Assembly: GCA_002427535.1 (NCBI GenBank)
Contig: DIRK01000012.1
Span: forward strand, 1 to 5,766
DNA from: Mageeibacillus sp. UBA5438
GTDB lineage: Bacteria; Bacillota; Clostridia; Saccharofermentanales; DTU023
Direction: 5' to 3'
DNA: 5,766 nucleotides
Shown here one piece after another: positions 1-5,674 of this stretch. The position numbers and the translations under genes are program-made. The notes beneath the pieces are model-generated. The model was not told the origin of the DNA. It saw only the letters and a program-made list of their open reading frames with translations, and ran no database searches. The stretch's first letter is position 1. Every line of letters starts with the position of its first letter.

Positions 1-692
1 CTGCCGGTGCTGACATGATCGCGGTAGAAAATAAGCAATTCATCCGCGCGGCGTCCGATGGCCGCCTTTTGCAGTTTTGACCGGATGGTAAGGTTGTGCC
101 CGATAAGCGCGGTGAGCGCGTCTTTTGATCCGCTGGACAGCGCGTCCAAATACAAAACGGCGTAGTCGTAAAGCGAGGTTTGGCTGCGCAGCCACGATTT
201 TGAAAAATAAGGAACACCGGCGTCGTCTAAGGTCACGGGCACCGCAAATTTCAATTCACGAAGATCCGAGGTACGGGCCCTGATCCACCAGATCGAGGCT
301 TGCTCCGGCTTAGGACTCATTTTCGTGTCCGTTTTATTCGCGTGGCTTCGAATAACGCCGCTCTCCGTCTCTGTCGCGCGGGCAAACGAAGTGATCGTGC
401 CGGGGAGACAATCCGCTAAAAAGTTTACATATTGGATGAATTCAGCCTGCGTAATCTCAAGGCGTTGATTTGGGGGAATGGCATTCCAAATGACCGTGCG
501 CTGATCGCCAAAAGCAATCGCAAGCGTCAGCATGCGAACCCACTCGTCCTCACGCAGGTATTTTTCATTTTGCGGCCGCACAAGCACCGGTGAGACGGGG
601 CTTGTGTCCTGAACCTGCGACTCAATACTGTCGGCGCAGGAAGACAAGAGGACGCTTAAGATAAGAAAGAGGGAAATGACCCATCGTCTCAT
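1..692 (-). CDS. Putative lipoprotein of unknown function, 3' end cut by window edge
   Basis: This reading frame begins at ATG 692-690 and stays open for 230 codons to the left edge, so the C-terminus is missing. The N-terminus has two arginines, a hydrophobic stretch (about residues 4-16) and a lipobox L16-S17-S18-C19, which predicts a lipoprotein signal peptide with Cys19 as the lipidated residue. A short polar, Pro/Ser-rich linker follows (about 20-45), then a mixed helical, tryptophan-containing globular region. I do not recognise a family or catalytic motif. The start is well supported: a GGGAGGA ribosome binding site lies 7 bases upstream, and the ATG overlaps the rlmB stop codon as ATGA, so translation is probably coupled to rlmB. 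A surface or membrane-anchored location is inferred from the lipobox only. Its place in an RNA-maturation operon does not by itself say what it does. Confidence 0.8.
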   Translation of the reverse strand, partial: MRRWVISLFLILSVLLSSCADSIESQVQDTSPVSPVLVRPQNEKYLREDEWVRMLTLAIAFGDQRTVIWNAIPPNQRLEITQAEFIQYVNFLADCLPGTITSFARATETESGVIRSHANKTDTKMSPKPEQASIWWIRARTSDLRELKFAVPVTLDDAGVPYFSKSWLRSQTSLYDYAVLYLDALSSGSKDALTALIGHNLTIRSKLQKAAIGRRADELLIFYRDHVSTG

Positions 693-1450
693 GACTGATT
701 CCTCCCGGAAGCGGCCTCAAACACAATAATTCCGCTTGCGACAGCGGCATTCAGTGAGTTGACCTTGCCGTGAAGCGGGATCGATACGAGAAAATCGCAA
801 TGTCCCTTAATCTTTTGCGCGATGCCCTCACCCTCACTACCGATCACGATCGCGATGGGTCCGCCATAATCGGCCTCCTTGTAATGAAGGGTTGCCGCTG
901 CATCGGTGCCAAATATCCAAAAGCCTTGTTTTTTCAGCGCGAGAATCGTATCGGTCAGATTATTGACACGGCAAATCGGCACATGTTCCACGGCGCCCGC
1001 GGAAGCCTTGGCAACCGCCGCGTTCAAAGGCACGGCACGGCGCTTGGGGATAACGACCGCATGCACACCCGCCCCGTCCGCAATACGCAAAATAGAACCC
1101 AGGTTATGCGCGTCCTGAATATGGTCGAGGAGTAAAAGGAAGGGGGCGATATTTTGAGATTCACAGTGCTCAAGAATGCGATCGAGGTCCTGGTAGTCGT
1201 AGGGCGCGATCTCCGCGATGATGCCCTGATGCGCCTGAGTCTCCGCCATGCTGTCAAGTCGGGCGCGGTTTACATAGCTAATAACCGCACCTTGCTTTTG
1301 GCATTCATCCGCGAGTTTAGAAAGATCCGACGCGCGCCCTTTCGCGCTTTCCAATAGATACACACGATTAATCGACCGGCCGGCGGCAAGCGCCTCCGCG
1401 ATGGGGTTTTTCCCCTCCAGTTGAGTTAATGCCGTGTCATTGTCCGCCAT
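689..1450 (-). CDS. rlmB: 23S rRNA (guanosine-2'-O-)-methyltransferase RlmB (SpoU/TrmH family)
   Basis: The 253-residue protein has the normal length and two-domain plan of the SpoU/TrmH (SPOUT) family. An N-terminal substrate-binding domain (about 8-85) opens with the typical GKNPIAEAL stretch. The C-terminal SPOUT methyltransferase domain (about 103-247) carries all three family motifs: motif 1 with N116, G118 and R122 in NLGSILRIADGAG; motif 2 at 201-210 (IVIGSEGEGI); and motif 3 at 224-239 (IPL...SLNAAVAS), with N234. These form the knotted S-adenosylmethionine site. Family knowledge: RlmB methylates the ribose of G2251 (E. coli numbering) in the peptidyl-transferase P-loop of 23S rRNA. 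Position next to mrnC and cysS is the usual Firmicutes arrangement and favours RlmB over tRNA-acting TrmH. The ATG at 1450-1448 lies inside mrnC (14-base overlap), with only a weak purine-rich GGAAGAAAAG upstream, suggesting coupled translation. A different rRNA target site cannot be excluded. Confidence 0.93.
   Translation of the reverse strand: MADNDTALTQLEGKNPIAEALAAGRSINRVYLLESAKGRASDLSKLADECQKQGAVISYVNRARLDSMAETQAHQGIIAEIAPYDYQDLDRILEHCESQNIAPFLLLLDHIQDAHNLGSILRIADGAGVHAVVIPKRRAVPLNAAVAKASAGAVEHVPICRVNNLTDTILALKKQGFWIFGTDAAATLHYKEADYGGPIAIVIGSEGEGIAQKIKGHCDFLVSIPLHGKVNSLNAAVASGIIVFEAASGRNQS
700..706 (-). promoter_or_regulatory. Ribosome binding site of the lipoprotein gene, inside rlmB
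   Basis: GGGAGGA on the minus strand lies in the last codons of rlmB, 7 bases before the lipoprotein ATG. It fixes the lipoprotein start and shows that the ATGA overlap is a real gene junction, not a chance open frame. Confidence 0.8.
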
Positions 1451-1865
1451 TTTGTAATTTCTTTTCTTCCAATTCGGCCATGGCGTATTCGATTAAAGCG
1501 ATGGCCCGTTCGTTCTTGCCCTGAAGCCAGAGCCAACCGATGAGTGCCTCAAACGCGGTCGCTTTACGGTAGTCCACAAGGTCGCAATGCTTCGAAACAC
1601 TCGTCGTATGAAAATTGCGCGCCCGCTGCAAAAGATTTCGTTCGCTCGTTGTCAGGTCAAACGCGCCGTCGTTCAATAAAAGTTCCATCAGCTCCGCCTG
1701 GCCCTTCGCGCTGACAAACTTGGTCGCCAAGTGGTGGAGCGCGCCGGAGGTCTTCTGGTGGTCGCCTGCAAGCTTTGTGCGGATATAGAGTTCAAACACC
1801 GCGTCTCCCACCCAGGCAAAGGTCGAGATGGAGCAATCGTAAAGCGGATCGTCCATCCTTGTCAA
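1437..1865 (-). CDS. mrnC: Mini-ribonuclease III (Mini-III)
   Basis: A 142-residue protein made of a single RNase III catalytic domain without the C-terminal double-stranded-RNA-binding domain, which defines Mini-III. The first acidic motif is WVGDAVFELYIR (18-29), with D21 and E25; D21 matches the catalytic Asp23 of the B. subtilis enzyme. The second is VDYRKATAFEALIGWLWL (97-114), with E106. The ending EEKKLQNGGQ is polar. Family knowledge: Mini-III trims the 5' and 3' ends of 23S rRNA precursor in Firmicutes, acting as a dimer helped by ribosomal protein L3. The start is uncertain. TTG at 1865 overlaps the cysS stop as TTGA, while ATG at 1856 would remove three residues. Neither has a well-spaced Shine-Dalgarno, and AAGG directly abuts the ATG. 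Both leave the catalytic domain intact. Translation probably relies on coupling to cysS. It overlaps rlmB by 14 bases. Confidence 0.93.
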   Translation of the reverse strand: MTRMDDPLYDCSISTFAWVGDAVFELYIRTKLAGDHQKTSGALHHLATKFVSAKGQAELMELLLNDGAFDLTTSERNLLQRARNFHTTSVSKHCDLVDYRKATAFEALIGWLWLQGKNERAIALIEYAMAELEEKKLQNGGQ

Positions 1866-3274
1866 AGAGGCAGTACCCGCACGCCCTGGGGGGTATCTTC
1901 GATTTTAAAGCCCTTCGCCAATACCTCGTCGCGGATGGCGTCCGCACGCTGGTAATCACGGGCCTCTTTTGCCTTGGTTCTTTCTTCCACAAGCGCCATA
2001 ATCTCGGAAGGTACGGCTTCCTCTTGTGTATCGGAAGGGTCAAGCCCCAACACGCCAAACAGCTCAATCAGGGTATCGCGCGCTTCAAGCAAGCTCGGCG
2101 CTGAAACGTCACCCGATGACGCGGCGGTATTGGCCGCGCGCACAAGCTCAAAGAGCGCGGCGATCGCGTCGGCCGTATTGAGGTCGTCGTCCATCGCGTT
2201 TTTCCAGTTGTAGCGACAGGTGGTGAGGGCATCTTGCAATGCTTGTTCTTCTTCTGACTTTGTCGTCTCATCGGGCGCCGTCTTTGCGACAAAGGCCAGA
2301 TGATCCGCGCTCGATGTGATCCGCTTCCAGCTTGTGACGGTCGCGTCAAGCAGCTCGTCGGAGAAATTGATCGGCATACGGTAATGCGCCTGCAAGATGA
2401 AAAAGCGCAGGATGTGGTAGGGGTAACGTTGTGCTAAATCTCTCACGGTAAAAAAATTGCCGCCCGATTTGGACATTTTTTCGTAGTTAATATTGACAAA
2501 ACCGTTGTGCATCCAGTAGCGGACGAAGGGTTTGCCTGTTGCCGCTTCACTTTGCGCGATTTCATTTTCATGGTGCGGGAAGGTGAGATCCACGCCGCCC
2601 GCGTGAATGTCAATCGTCTCGCCTAAGTTGGCAAGGCTCATCGCCGAGCATTCAATATGCCAGCCGGGTCGGCCGTCCCCCCAAGGGCTGGGCCAAAACG
2701 GTTCGCCCTCCTTTTTGAACTTCCAAACAGCAAAGTCAAGCGGATTGCGCTTGCTTTCGGTGTCTGACACGCGTTCGCTCGCGCCCGCGATCAGGTCATC
2801 CAGGTTATGGCCGGAAAGTTTCCCGTAGGACGGGAAAGTATCGATCGAAAAATAAACACCGTCGTCGGTCACATACGCGTGACCCTTGTCCACAAGGATC
2901 TTGACGATCCGGATGATGTCATCGATGGATTCCGTGGCTCTCGGATGAATCGAGGCCCGCAAAATGTTGAGCGCGTCGGCGTCGTGGAAGTACTCCCCGA
3001 TCATGGTCTCGGCCAGTTCTTTGCTTGTGATCCCTTCCTTGTTCGCACGGACGATCACCTTGTCGTCAATGTCTGTGAAATTTTGGACGTAGGTGACTTG
3101 ATTCCCAAGCCACAAAAGATAACGCCTGAGCGTGTCATACACAATGAAAGGTCTCGCGTTTCCGATATGGAAAAAATCATAGACCGTAGGTCCGCAGACA
3201 TAAATCTTAAAATGGCCGCTTTCAAGCGGGGTTAAATCTTCTTTTTGCCTCGTTAACGAGTTATAAATTTTCAC
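1862..3274 (-). CDS. cysS: Cysteinyl-tRNA synthetase
   Basis: A 470-residue class I aminoacyl-tRNA synthetase of normal bacterial length; it charges tRNA-Cys with cysteine in the cytoplasm. The HIGH-type ATP motif is HIGN (36-39) and the KMSKS loop is at 266-270. The zinc ligands that select the cysteine thiol are all present: C27, C209 (GWHIECS), H234 and E238 (FPHHENEIA). The Rossmann catalytic domain covers about 20-310. The helical anticodon-binding region follows, and the tail has the usual family pattern (YQRADAIRDE... IEDTPQGVRV). The start is GTG at 3274, chosen because GGAGGAG lies 5 bases upstream and because the common MKIYNSLTRQK beginning follows. It is the first protein gene of the leftward operon, and its stop overlaps the mrnC start. 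No T-box leader is visible. Instead a probable 6S RNA ends 24 bases upstream, so expression may come from read-through. Confidence 0.98.
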   Translation of the reverse strand: MKIYNSLTRQKEDLTPLESGHFKIYVCGPTVYDFFHIGNARPFIVYDTLRRYLLWLGNQVTYVQNFTDIDDKVIVRANKEGITSKELAETMIGEYFHDADALNILRASIHPRATESIDDIIRIVKILVDKGHAYVTDDGVYFSIDTFPSYGKLSGHNLDDLIAGASERVSDTESKRNPLDFAVWKFKKEGEPFWPSPWGDGRPGWHIECSAMSLANLGETIDIHAGGVDLTFPHHENEIAQSEAATGKPFVRYWMHNGFVNINYEKMSKSGGNFFTVRDLAQRYPYHILRFFILQAHYRMPINFSDELLDATVTSWKRITSSADHLAFVAKTAPDETTKSEEEQALQDALTTCRYNWKNAMDDDLNTADAIAALFELVRAANTAASSGDVSAPSLLEARDTLIELFGVLGLDPSDTQEEAVPSEIMALVEERTKAKEARDYQRADAIRDEVLAKGFKIEDTPQGVRVLPL

Positions 3275-3279
3275 GATTT

Positions 3280-3286
3280 CTCCTCC
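3280..3286 (-). promoter_or_regulatory. cysS ribosome binding site deciding a GTG start
   Basis: GGAGGAG on the minus strand, 5 bases before GTG 3274-3272. It is strong and well spaced, so the GTG is the genuine cysS start. It begins only 12 bases after the end of the structured RNA placed upstream, outside the proposed closing stem. Confidence 0.9.
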
Positions 3287-3298
3287 AGAGAAAAGGAA

Positions 3299-3464
3299 AC
3301 CCGAAATGCCGCACCCCTTTTTTGATACCCAGCCTATCGCCAGGTGGGTGCCCTGCGGTGGTCTTAGAATGTCCTCCTAAGAAGGCTTATTCATATTCCA
3401 CTTCGACTCGGACTCCCCTTCAAAAAATGGTGGTCCAAAAACAGGAGCGCCGCGCATTTCAGGC
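3299..3464 (-). ncRNA. ssrS: Probable 6S RNA (RNA polymerase-binding regulator)
   Basis: No protein gene fits here, but the minus strand folds by eye into a 6S-like rod. The closing stem pairs 3464-3454 with 3299-3309 (10 contiguous pairs plus a terminal G-U). After a bulged G3310 it continues as 3453-3451 with 3311-3313, and 3446-3443 with 3314-3317. A further six pairs join 3441-3436 (UUUUUG) to 3319-3324. At least four pairs are G-U wobbles on this strand and would be A-C on the other, so the minus strand is the RNA. Inside, on the 3' side, ACCCACCU (3349-3342) forms a hairpin with AGG-C-UGGGU (3335-3327), as in the central bubble of known 6S RNAs. A purine-rich apical arm spans about 3418-3366; its exact fold is ambiguous. 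The segment GCGGCAUUUCGG near the 3' end closely resembles the E. coli 6S end, as I recall it. Length (about 165-180 bases) fits. 6S RNA binds sigma-A RNA polymerase holoenzyme as a promoter mimic. Another structured RNA or cysS leader remains possible. Confidence 0.7.
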
Positions 3465-3470
3465 AGCTTC

Positions 3471-3499
3471 ATGATAACACGATTTTTAGAGCCCTTCAA
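3471..3499 (-). promoter_or_regulatory. Sigma-A-type promoter for the 6S RNA / cysS transcript
   Basis: On the minus strand TTGAAG (3499-3494, 4/6 to consensus) is followed by exactly 17 bases and TATCAT (3476-3471, 5/6). Start would fall about 7 bases downstream, near 3464, which is precisely the base of the closing stem of the predicted RNA. That agreement supports both features. No other convincing promoter was seen between here and cysS. Confidence 0.7.
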
Positions 3500-3548
3500 A
3501 CGAATAGGTTACAGTTGTCTTGTCACAAAACTCCTGATAAACCGGCGA

Positions 3549-3563
3549 ATGATATAGTATCAT
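3549..3563. repeat. Perfect 6-3-6 inverted repeat over the tig -10 region
   Basis: ATGATA-TAG-TATCAT is a perfect dyad with 6-base arms and a 3-base spacer. It contains the putative plus-strand -10 (TATAGT, 3553-3558) and, by symmetry, a TATCAT -10-like hexamer on each strand. It could be an operator, a bidirectional -10, or chance in AT-rich DNA. Confidence 0.55.
3550..3558 (+). promoter_or_regulatory. Possible extended -10 promoter of the tig-clpP-clpX group
   Basis: TGATATAGT matches the extended -10 form TGnTATAAT with one mismatch in the hexamer. The position expected for a -35 (about 3530-3535) has no good match, which extended -10 promoters tolerate. Transcription would start near 3565, giving a leader of about 78 bases before the tig ATG. 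TTGTCA at 3520-3525 resembles a -35 but sits 27 bases away, too far. Confidence 0.4.
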
Positions 3564-3579
3564 AGGGATCGGAAAACAT

Positions 3580-3610
3580 CTGTCGTCCGCTTTTTTTGAG
3601 CGCGCGGCAG
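3580..3610 (+). other. Stem-loop in the tig 5' leader
   Basis: CTGTCG (3580-3585) pairs with CGGCAG (3605-3610), including one G-U. After a two-base bulge, CGC (3588-3590) pairs with GCG (3602-3604). This gives nine pairs closed by an 11-base loop containing seven T (3591-3597). It ends 20 bases before the tig ribosome binding site. Function is unknown; it may stabilise the mRNA 5' end or modulate translation. Confidence 0.4.
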
Positions 3611-3630
3611 TTGATTAAATGGAAGTAATC

Positions 3631-3637
3631 AAGGAGG
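3631..3637 (+). promoter_or_regulatory. tig ribosome binding site, deciding the start
   Basis: AAGGAGG ends 5 bases before ATG 3643. An upstream in-frame ATG at 3619 would add eight residues but lacks a ribosome binding site and would place this one inside the coding region, so the 3643 start is preferred. Confidence 0.9.
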
Positions 3638-3642
3638 ACGTT

Positions 3643-5016
3643 ATGCCGTCACAGAAAGTATCGGAAGAAAAGCGCACCGCGCTGATCGCCGTTCAGGTCA
3701 CACCCGAAGAATTCAGAGAATCATTACAAGCCGCTCATCGCAAAAATGCCCGCCATTTTCAGGTGCCGGGATTCAGGAAGGGCAAAGCGCCCTACCCCGT
3801 CGTCGTGAGACATTACGGCGAAGGCGTTTTATACGATGACGCGATAGAAATTGCCTTGCCCAAGGCTTATGAAGAAGCCTTAACAGAACATGACATCGCC
3901 CCGTTTTCAGACCCTCGCTTCAATGTGAAGGAGATCGGGGGAGAATCAGGCCTGGTGTTCGACGTGGAAGTCGCGCTGAAACCTGCCGTCGAACTTGGAA
4001 AATACGAAGGCCTCGAAGCCTATCGTCCGCCGGTTGAAGTCGACGAATCCGAGATCGATGAAAAGATTGAAGTGGCCCGCGGGCGCGTCTCACGCCTCGC
4101 ACCGGTGAGCGACCGCCCCATCCAAGAAGGCGACCGCGTGACCATCGACTACGAGGGATTTCACAACGACGTGCCCTTTGAGGGCGGACAAGCAAAAGGA
4201 CACCTTTTGGTGATCGGCTCAGGCTCCTTTATCCCCGGGTTTGAAGAAGGGCTCATCGGCCATGAGGTCGGCGAAGAGATTGATCTTCCCCTGACATTCC
4301 CTTCGGAGTATCACGCGGAGGATCTGGCGGGCCAGGATGTTGTGTTTAAGGTCAAGATTCACGAGATCACGGTCAAAGAACTGCCCGAGATCGACGATGA
4401 GTTTGTCCGTGACGTCAGCGACACCTGCGACACCTTGGAAGAGTACAGGGCTGAAATCAGGAGCGATTTGGAAGAAGAAAAGAACAAAGAAGCGGACGCC
4501 GCCTTTGAACAGAATATTATCGACCTAATCGTCAAAGACAGTACGATTGAACTGTCGGATCTGATCGTGGAAGATGAGGTCGAGCACGCCCTTGAGCGAC
4601 AGCAGCGTCAGTTTTCCATGTACGGCTTGAATTTTGCGGATTTCCTGTCCTACCAAGGACAATCCATCGCGGACTACCGAAATGAACAAGCCGAGCATGC
4701 CCGTAAAGTGATTGAGAGCGCCTGGGTCGTTGAAACCATGCGCCTTAAAGAAAAAGAGCGTTTCGAGCTCAGCGAAGAGGAACTTGAACAGGCCATTTCA
4801 GAAGCGGCTGAAAAGCAGGGCGTGTCAACCGAAGTGTTCCGCGAAGAGTATCTGAAGACTGAACACGATGTTGAGCATTTCGAACACGACCAGGAAAACT
4901 TAAAATTGTTAAAATGGTTAAAAGAGGTAAGCGTCGTGACCGATGTCGCGCCTGAACAGGAAGTAGTAGAAGACGAGGAAGACGAACAAGAAGAAGAGGT
5001 TCCTAGGGAGGAATAA
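3643..5016 (+). CDS. tig: Trigger factor, ribosome-associated chaperone and prolyl isomerase
   Basis: 457 residues from ATG 3643, close to the usual length. The N-terminal ribosome-binding domain (about 1-115) contains the signature GFRKGKAP (43-50); F44, R45 and K46 fall at the same numbers as the E. coli residues that contact ribosomal protein L23. The FKBP-like prolyl isomerase domain (about 160-243) shows GDRVTIDYEGF and FIPGFEEGLIGHEVGEE. The C-terminal helical chaperone domain runs to about 433. The last 20 residues form a very acidic tail (runs of E and D, 436-457) after the normal domain end; acidic tails vary among trigger factors. It binds at the ribosome exit tunnel and shields nascent chains. 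The final codons (CCT AGG GAG GAA TAA) also contain the clpP ribosome binding site, and only 5 bases separate the two genes. The tig-clpP-clpX order is widespread in bacteria and couples folding with proteolysis. Confidence 0.98.
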   Translation: MPSQKVSEEKRTALIAVQVTPEEFRESLQAAHRKNARHFQVPGFRKGKAPYPVVVRHYGEGVLYDDAIEIALPKAYEEALTEHDIAPFSDPRFNVKEIGGESGLVFDVEVALKPAVELGKYEGLEAYRPPVEVDESEIDEKIEVARGRVSRLAPVSDRPIQEGDRVTIDYEGFHNDVPFEGGQAKGHLLVIGSGSFIPGFEEGLIGHEVGEEIDLPLTFPSEYHAEDLAGQDVVFKVKIHEITVKELPEIDDEFVRDVSDTCDTLEEYRAEIRSDLEEEKNKEADAAFEQNIIDLIVKDSTIELSDLIVEDEVEHALERQQRQFSMYGLNFADFLSYQGQSIADYRNEQAEHARKVIESAWVVETMRLKEKERFELSEEELEQAISEAAEKQGVSTEVFREEYLKTEHDVEHFEHDQENLKLLKWLKEVSVVTDVAPEQEVVEDEEDEQEEEVPREE

Positions 5017-5021
5017 CATAA

Positions 5022-5645
5022 ATGGATTGGATGAAAGATCAAAAAATGGATCCCGTAATGATGAATCTCGTGCCGATGGTCGTCGAACAGACGACACGCG
5101 GAGAACGGTCTTACGACATTTTTTCCCGCCTTTTAAAAGAGCGAATCGTCATTTTGAGCGACAATGTGAACCACGTGACCGCCAGTCTTGTCATGGCTCA
5201 GTTTTTGTTTCTTGAAGCGGAGGATCCTGAAAAGGACATTCAGTTTTACATTAACAGCCCGGGCGGGGAGATCTCATCGGGGCTTCTGATTTACGACACG
5301 ATGCAGTACATCAAGCCGGATGTGCAGACGATCTGCATGGGGATGGCTGCCAGCATGGGCGCGTTCCTTGTGGCCGCGGGAACCCCGGGCAAGCGATTTG
5401 CGTTGCCGAACGCCGACCTCATGATTCACCAGCCAAGCGGCGGGGCGCAAGGTCAGGCGACCGACATTACGATTGCCGCCGAGTACATCGTCCGATTGAA
5501 AAAACGGCTGAACACGATCCTGGCTGAAAAAACAGGTCAACCCTACGAAGTGATCGAACGCGACACAGACCGAGACCGTTGGATGACGGCTGAAGAAGCG
5601 CTCGACTACGGATTGATTGACAAGATAATGACGAAACGTATCTAG
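5022..5645 (+). CDS. clpP: ATP-dependent Clp protease proteolytic subunit
   Basis: A 207-residue serine peptidase of family S14. The catalytic triad is S111 (GMAASMGAF), H136 (LMIHQPSG) and D185 (DTDRDRWM), at the same numbers as in the E. coli precursor. Other hallmarks are FYINSPGGEISSGLLIYDTM (75-94), including the oxyanion-hole glycines, and the GGAQGQATDI segment (140-149) of the handle region. Family knowledge: two ClpP heptamer rings form a barrel that degrades proteins fed by ClpX or ClpC. The first residues, up to about M14-N15, may be a short propeptide removed on maturation; this is inferred from the family. The start is ATG 5022, with AGGGAGGA at 5005-5012 (inside the end of tig) about 9-10 bases upstream; a second in-frame ATG at 5031 is too far from it. 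The gene sits between tig and clpX with no terminator, so it is co-transcribed. Confidence 0.98.
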   Translation: MDWMKDQKMDPVMMNLVPMVVEQTTRGERSYDIFSRLLKERIVILSDNVNHVTASLVMAQFLFLEAEDPEKDIQFYINSPGGEISSGLLIYDTMQYIKPDVQTICMGMAASMGAFLVAAGTPGKRFALPNADLMIHQPSGGAQGQATDITIAAEYIVRLKKRLNTILAEKTGQPYEVIERDTDRDRWMTAEEALDYGLIDKIMTKRI

Positions 5646-5674
5646 CGTACGCGCCCGGGAGGGGGAGACAGCAG

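Noticed and set aside
770..1135. 121-codon open frame on the plus strand within rlmB
   Set aside because: It lies opposite the conserved SPOUT methyltransferase domain; its arginine-rich, low-quality composition is typical of an antisense shadow.
2807..3235. 142-codon open frame on the plus strand within cysS
   Set aside because: It is antisense to the highly conserved catalytic part of cysS, has no recognisable domain and no convincing ribosome binding site.
3240..3500. T-box riboswitch for cysS
   Set aside because: The conserved AGGGTGGNACCGCG motif is absent on the minus strand, and the region from the promoter to the gene is too short for a standard T-box.
3567..3597. Intrinsic terminator ending in the T-tract 3591-3597
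   Set aside because: The only hairpin just before the T-run is about four pairs with a mismatch and a large loop. The T-run sits better in the loop of a longer leader stem.
3500..3640. CIRCE or CtsR heat-shock operator before tig-clpP-clpX
   Set aside because: No CIRCE inverted repeat or GGTCAAA-type CtsR tandem repeats were found; TTGTCACAA at 3520-3528 is only a short partial dyad.
3619..3642. Upstream in-frame ATG extending trigger factor by eight residues
   Set aside because: It has no ribosome binding site, and the strong AAGGAGG at 3631-3637 serves the ATG at 3643. The N-terminus from 3643 also aligns with family numbering (F44, R45, K46).
4674..5042. Serine-rich open frame on the minus strand opposite the end of tig
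   Set aside because: The serine runs are the complement of the Glu/Asp codons in the trigger factor C-terminus; no ribosome binding site or domain supports it.
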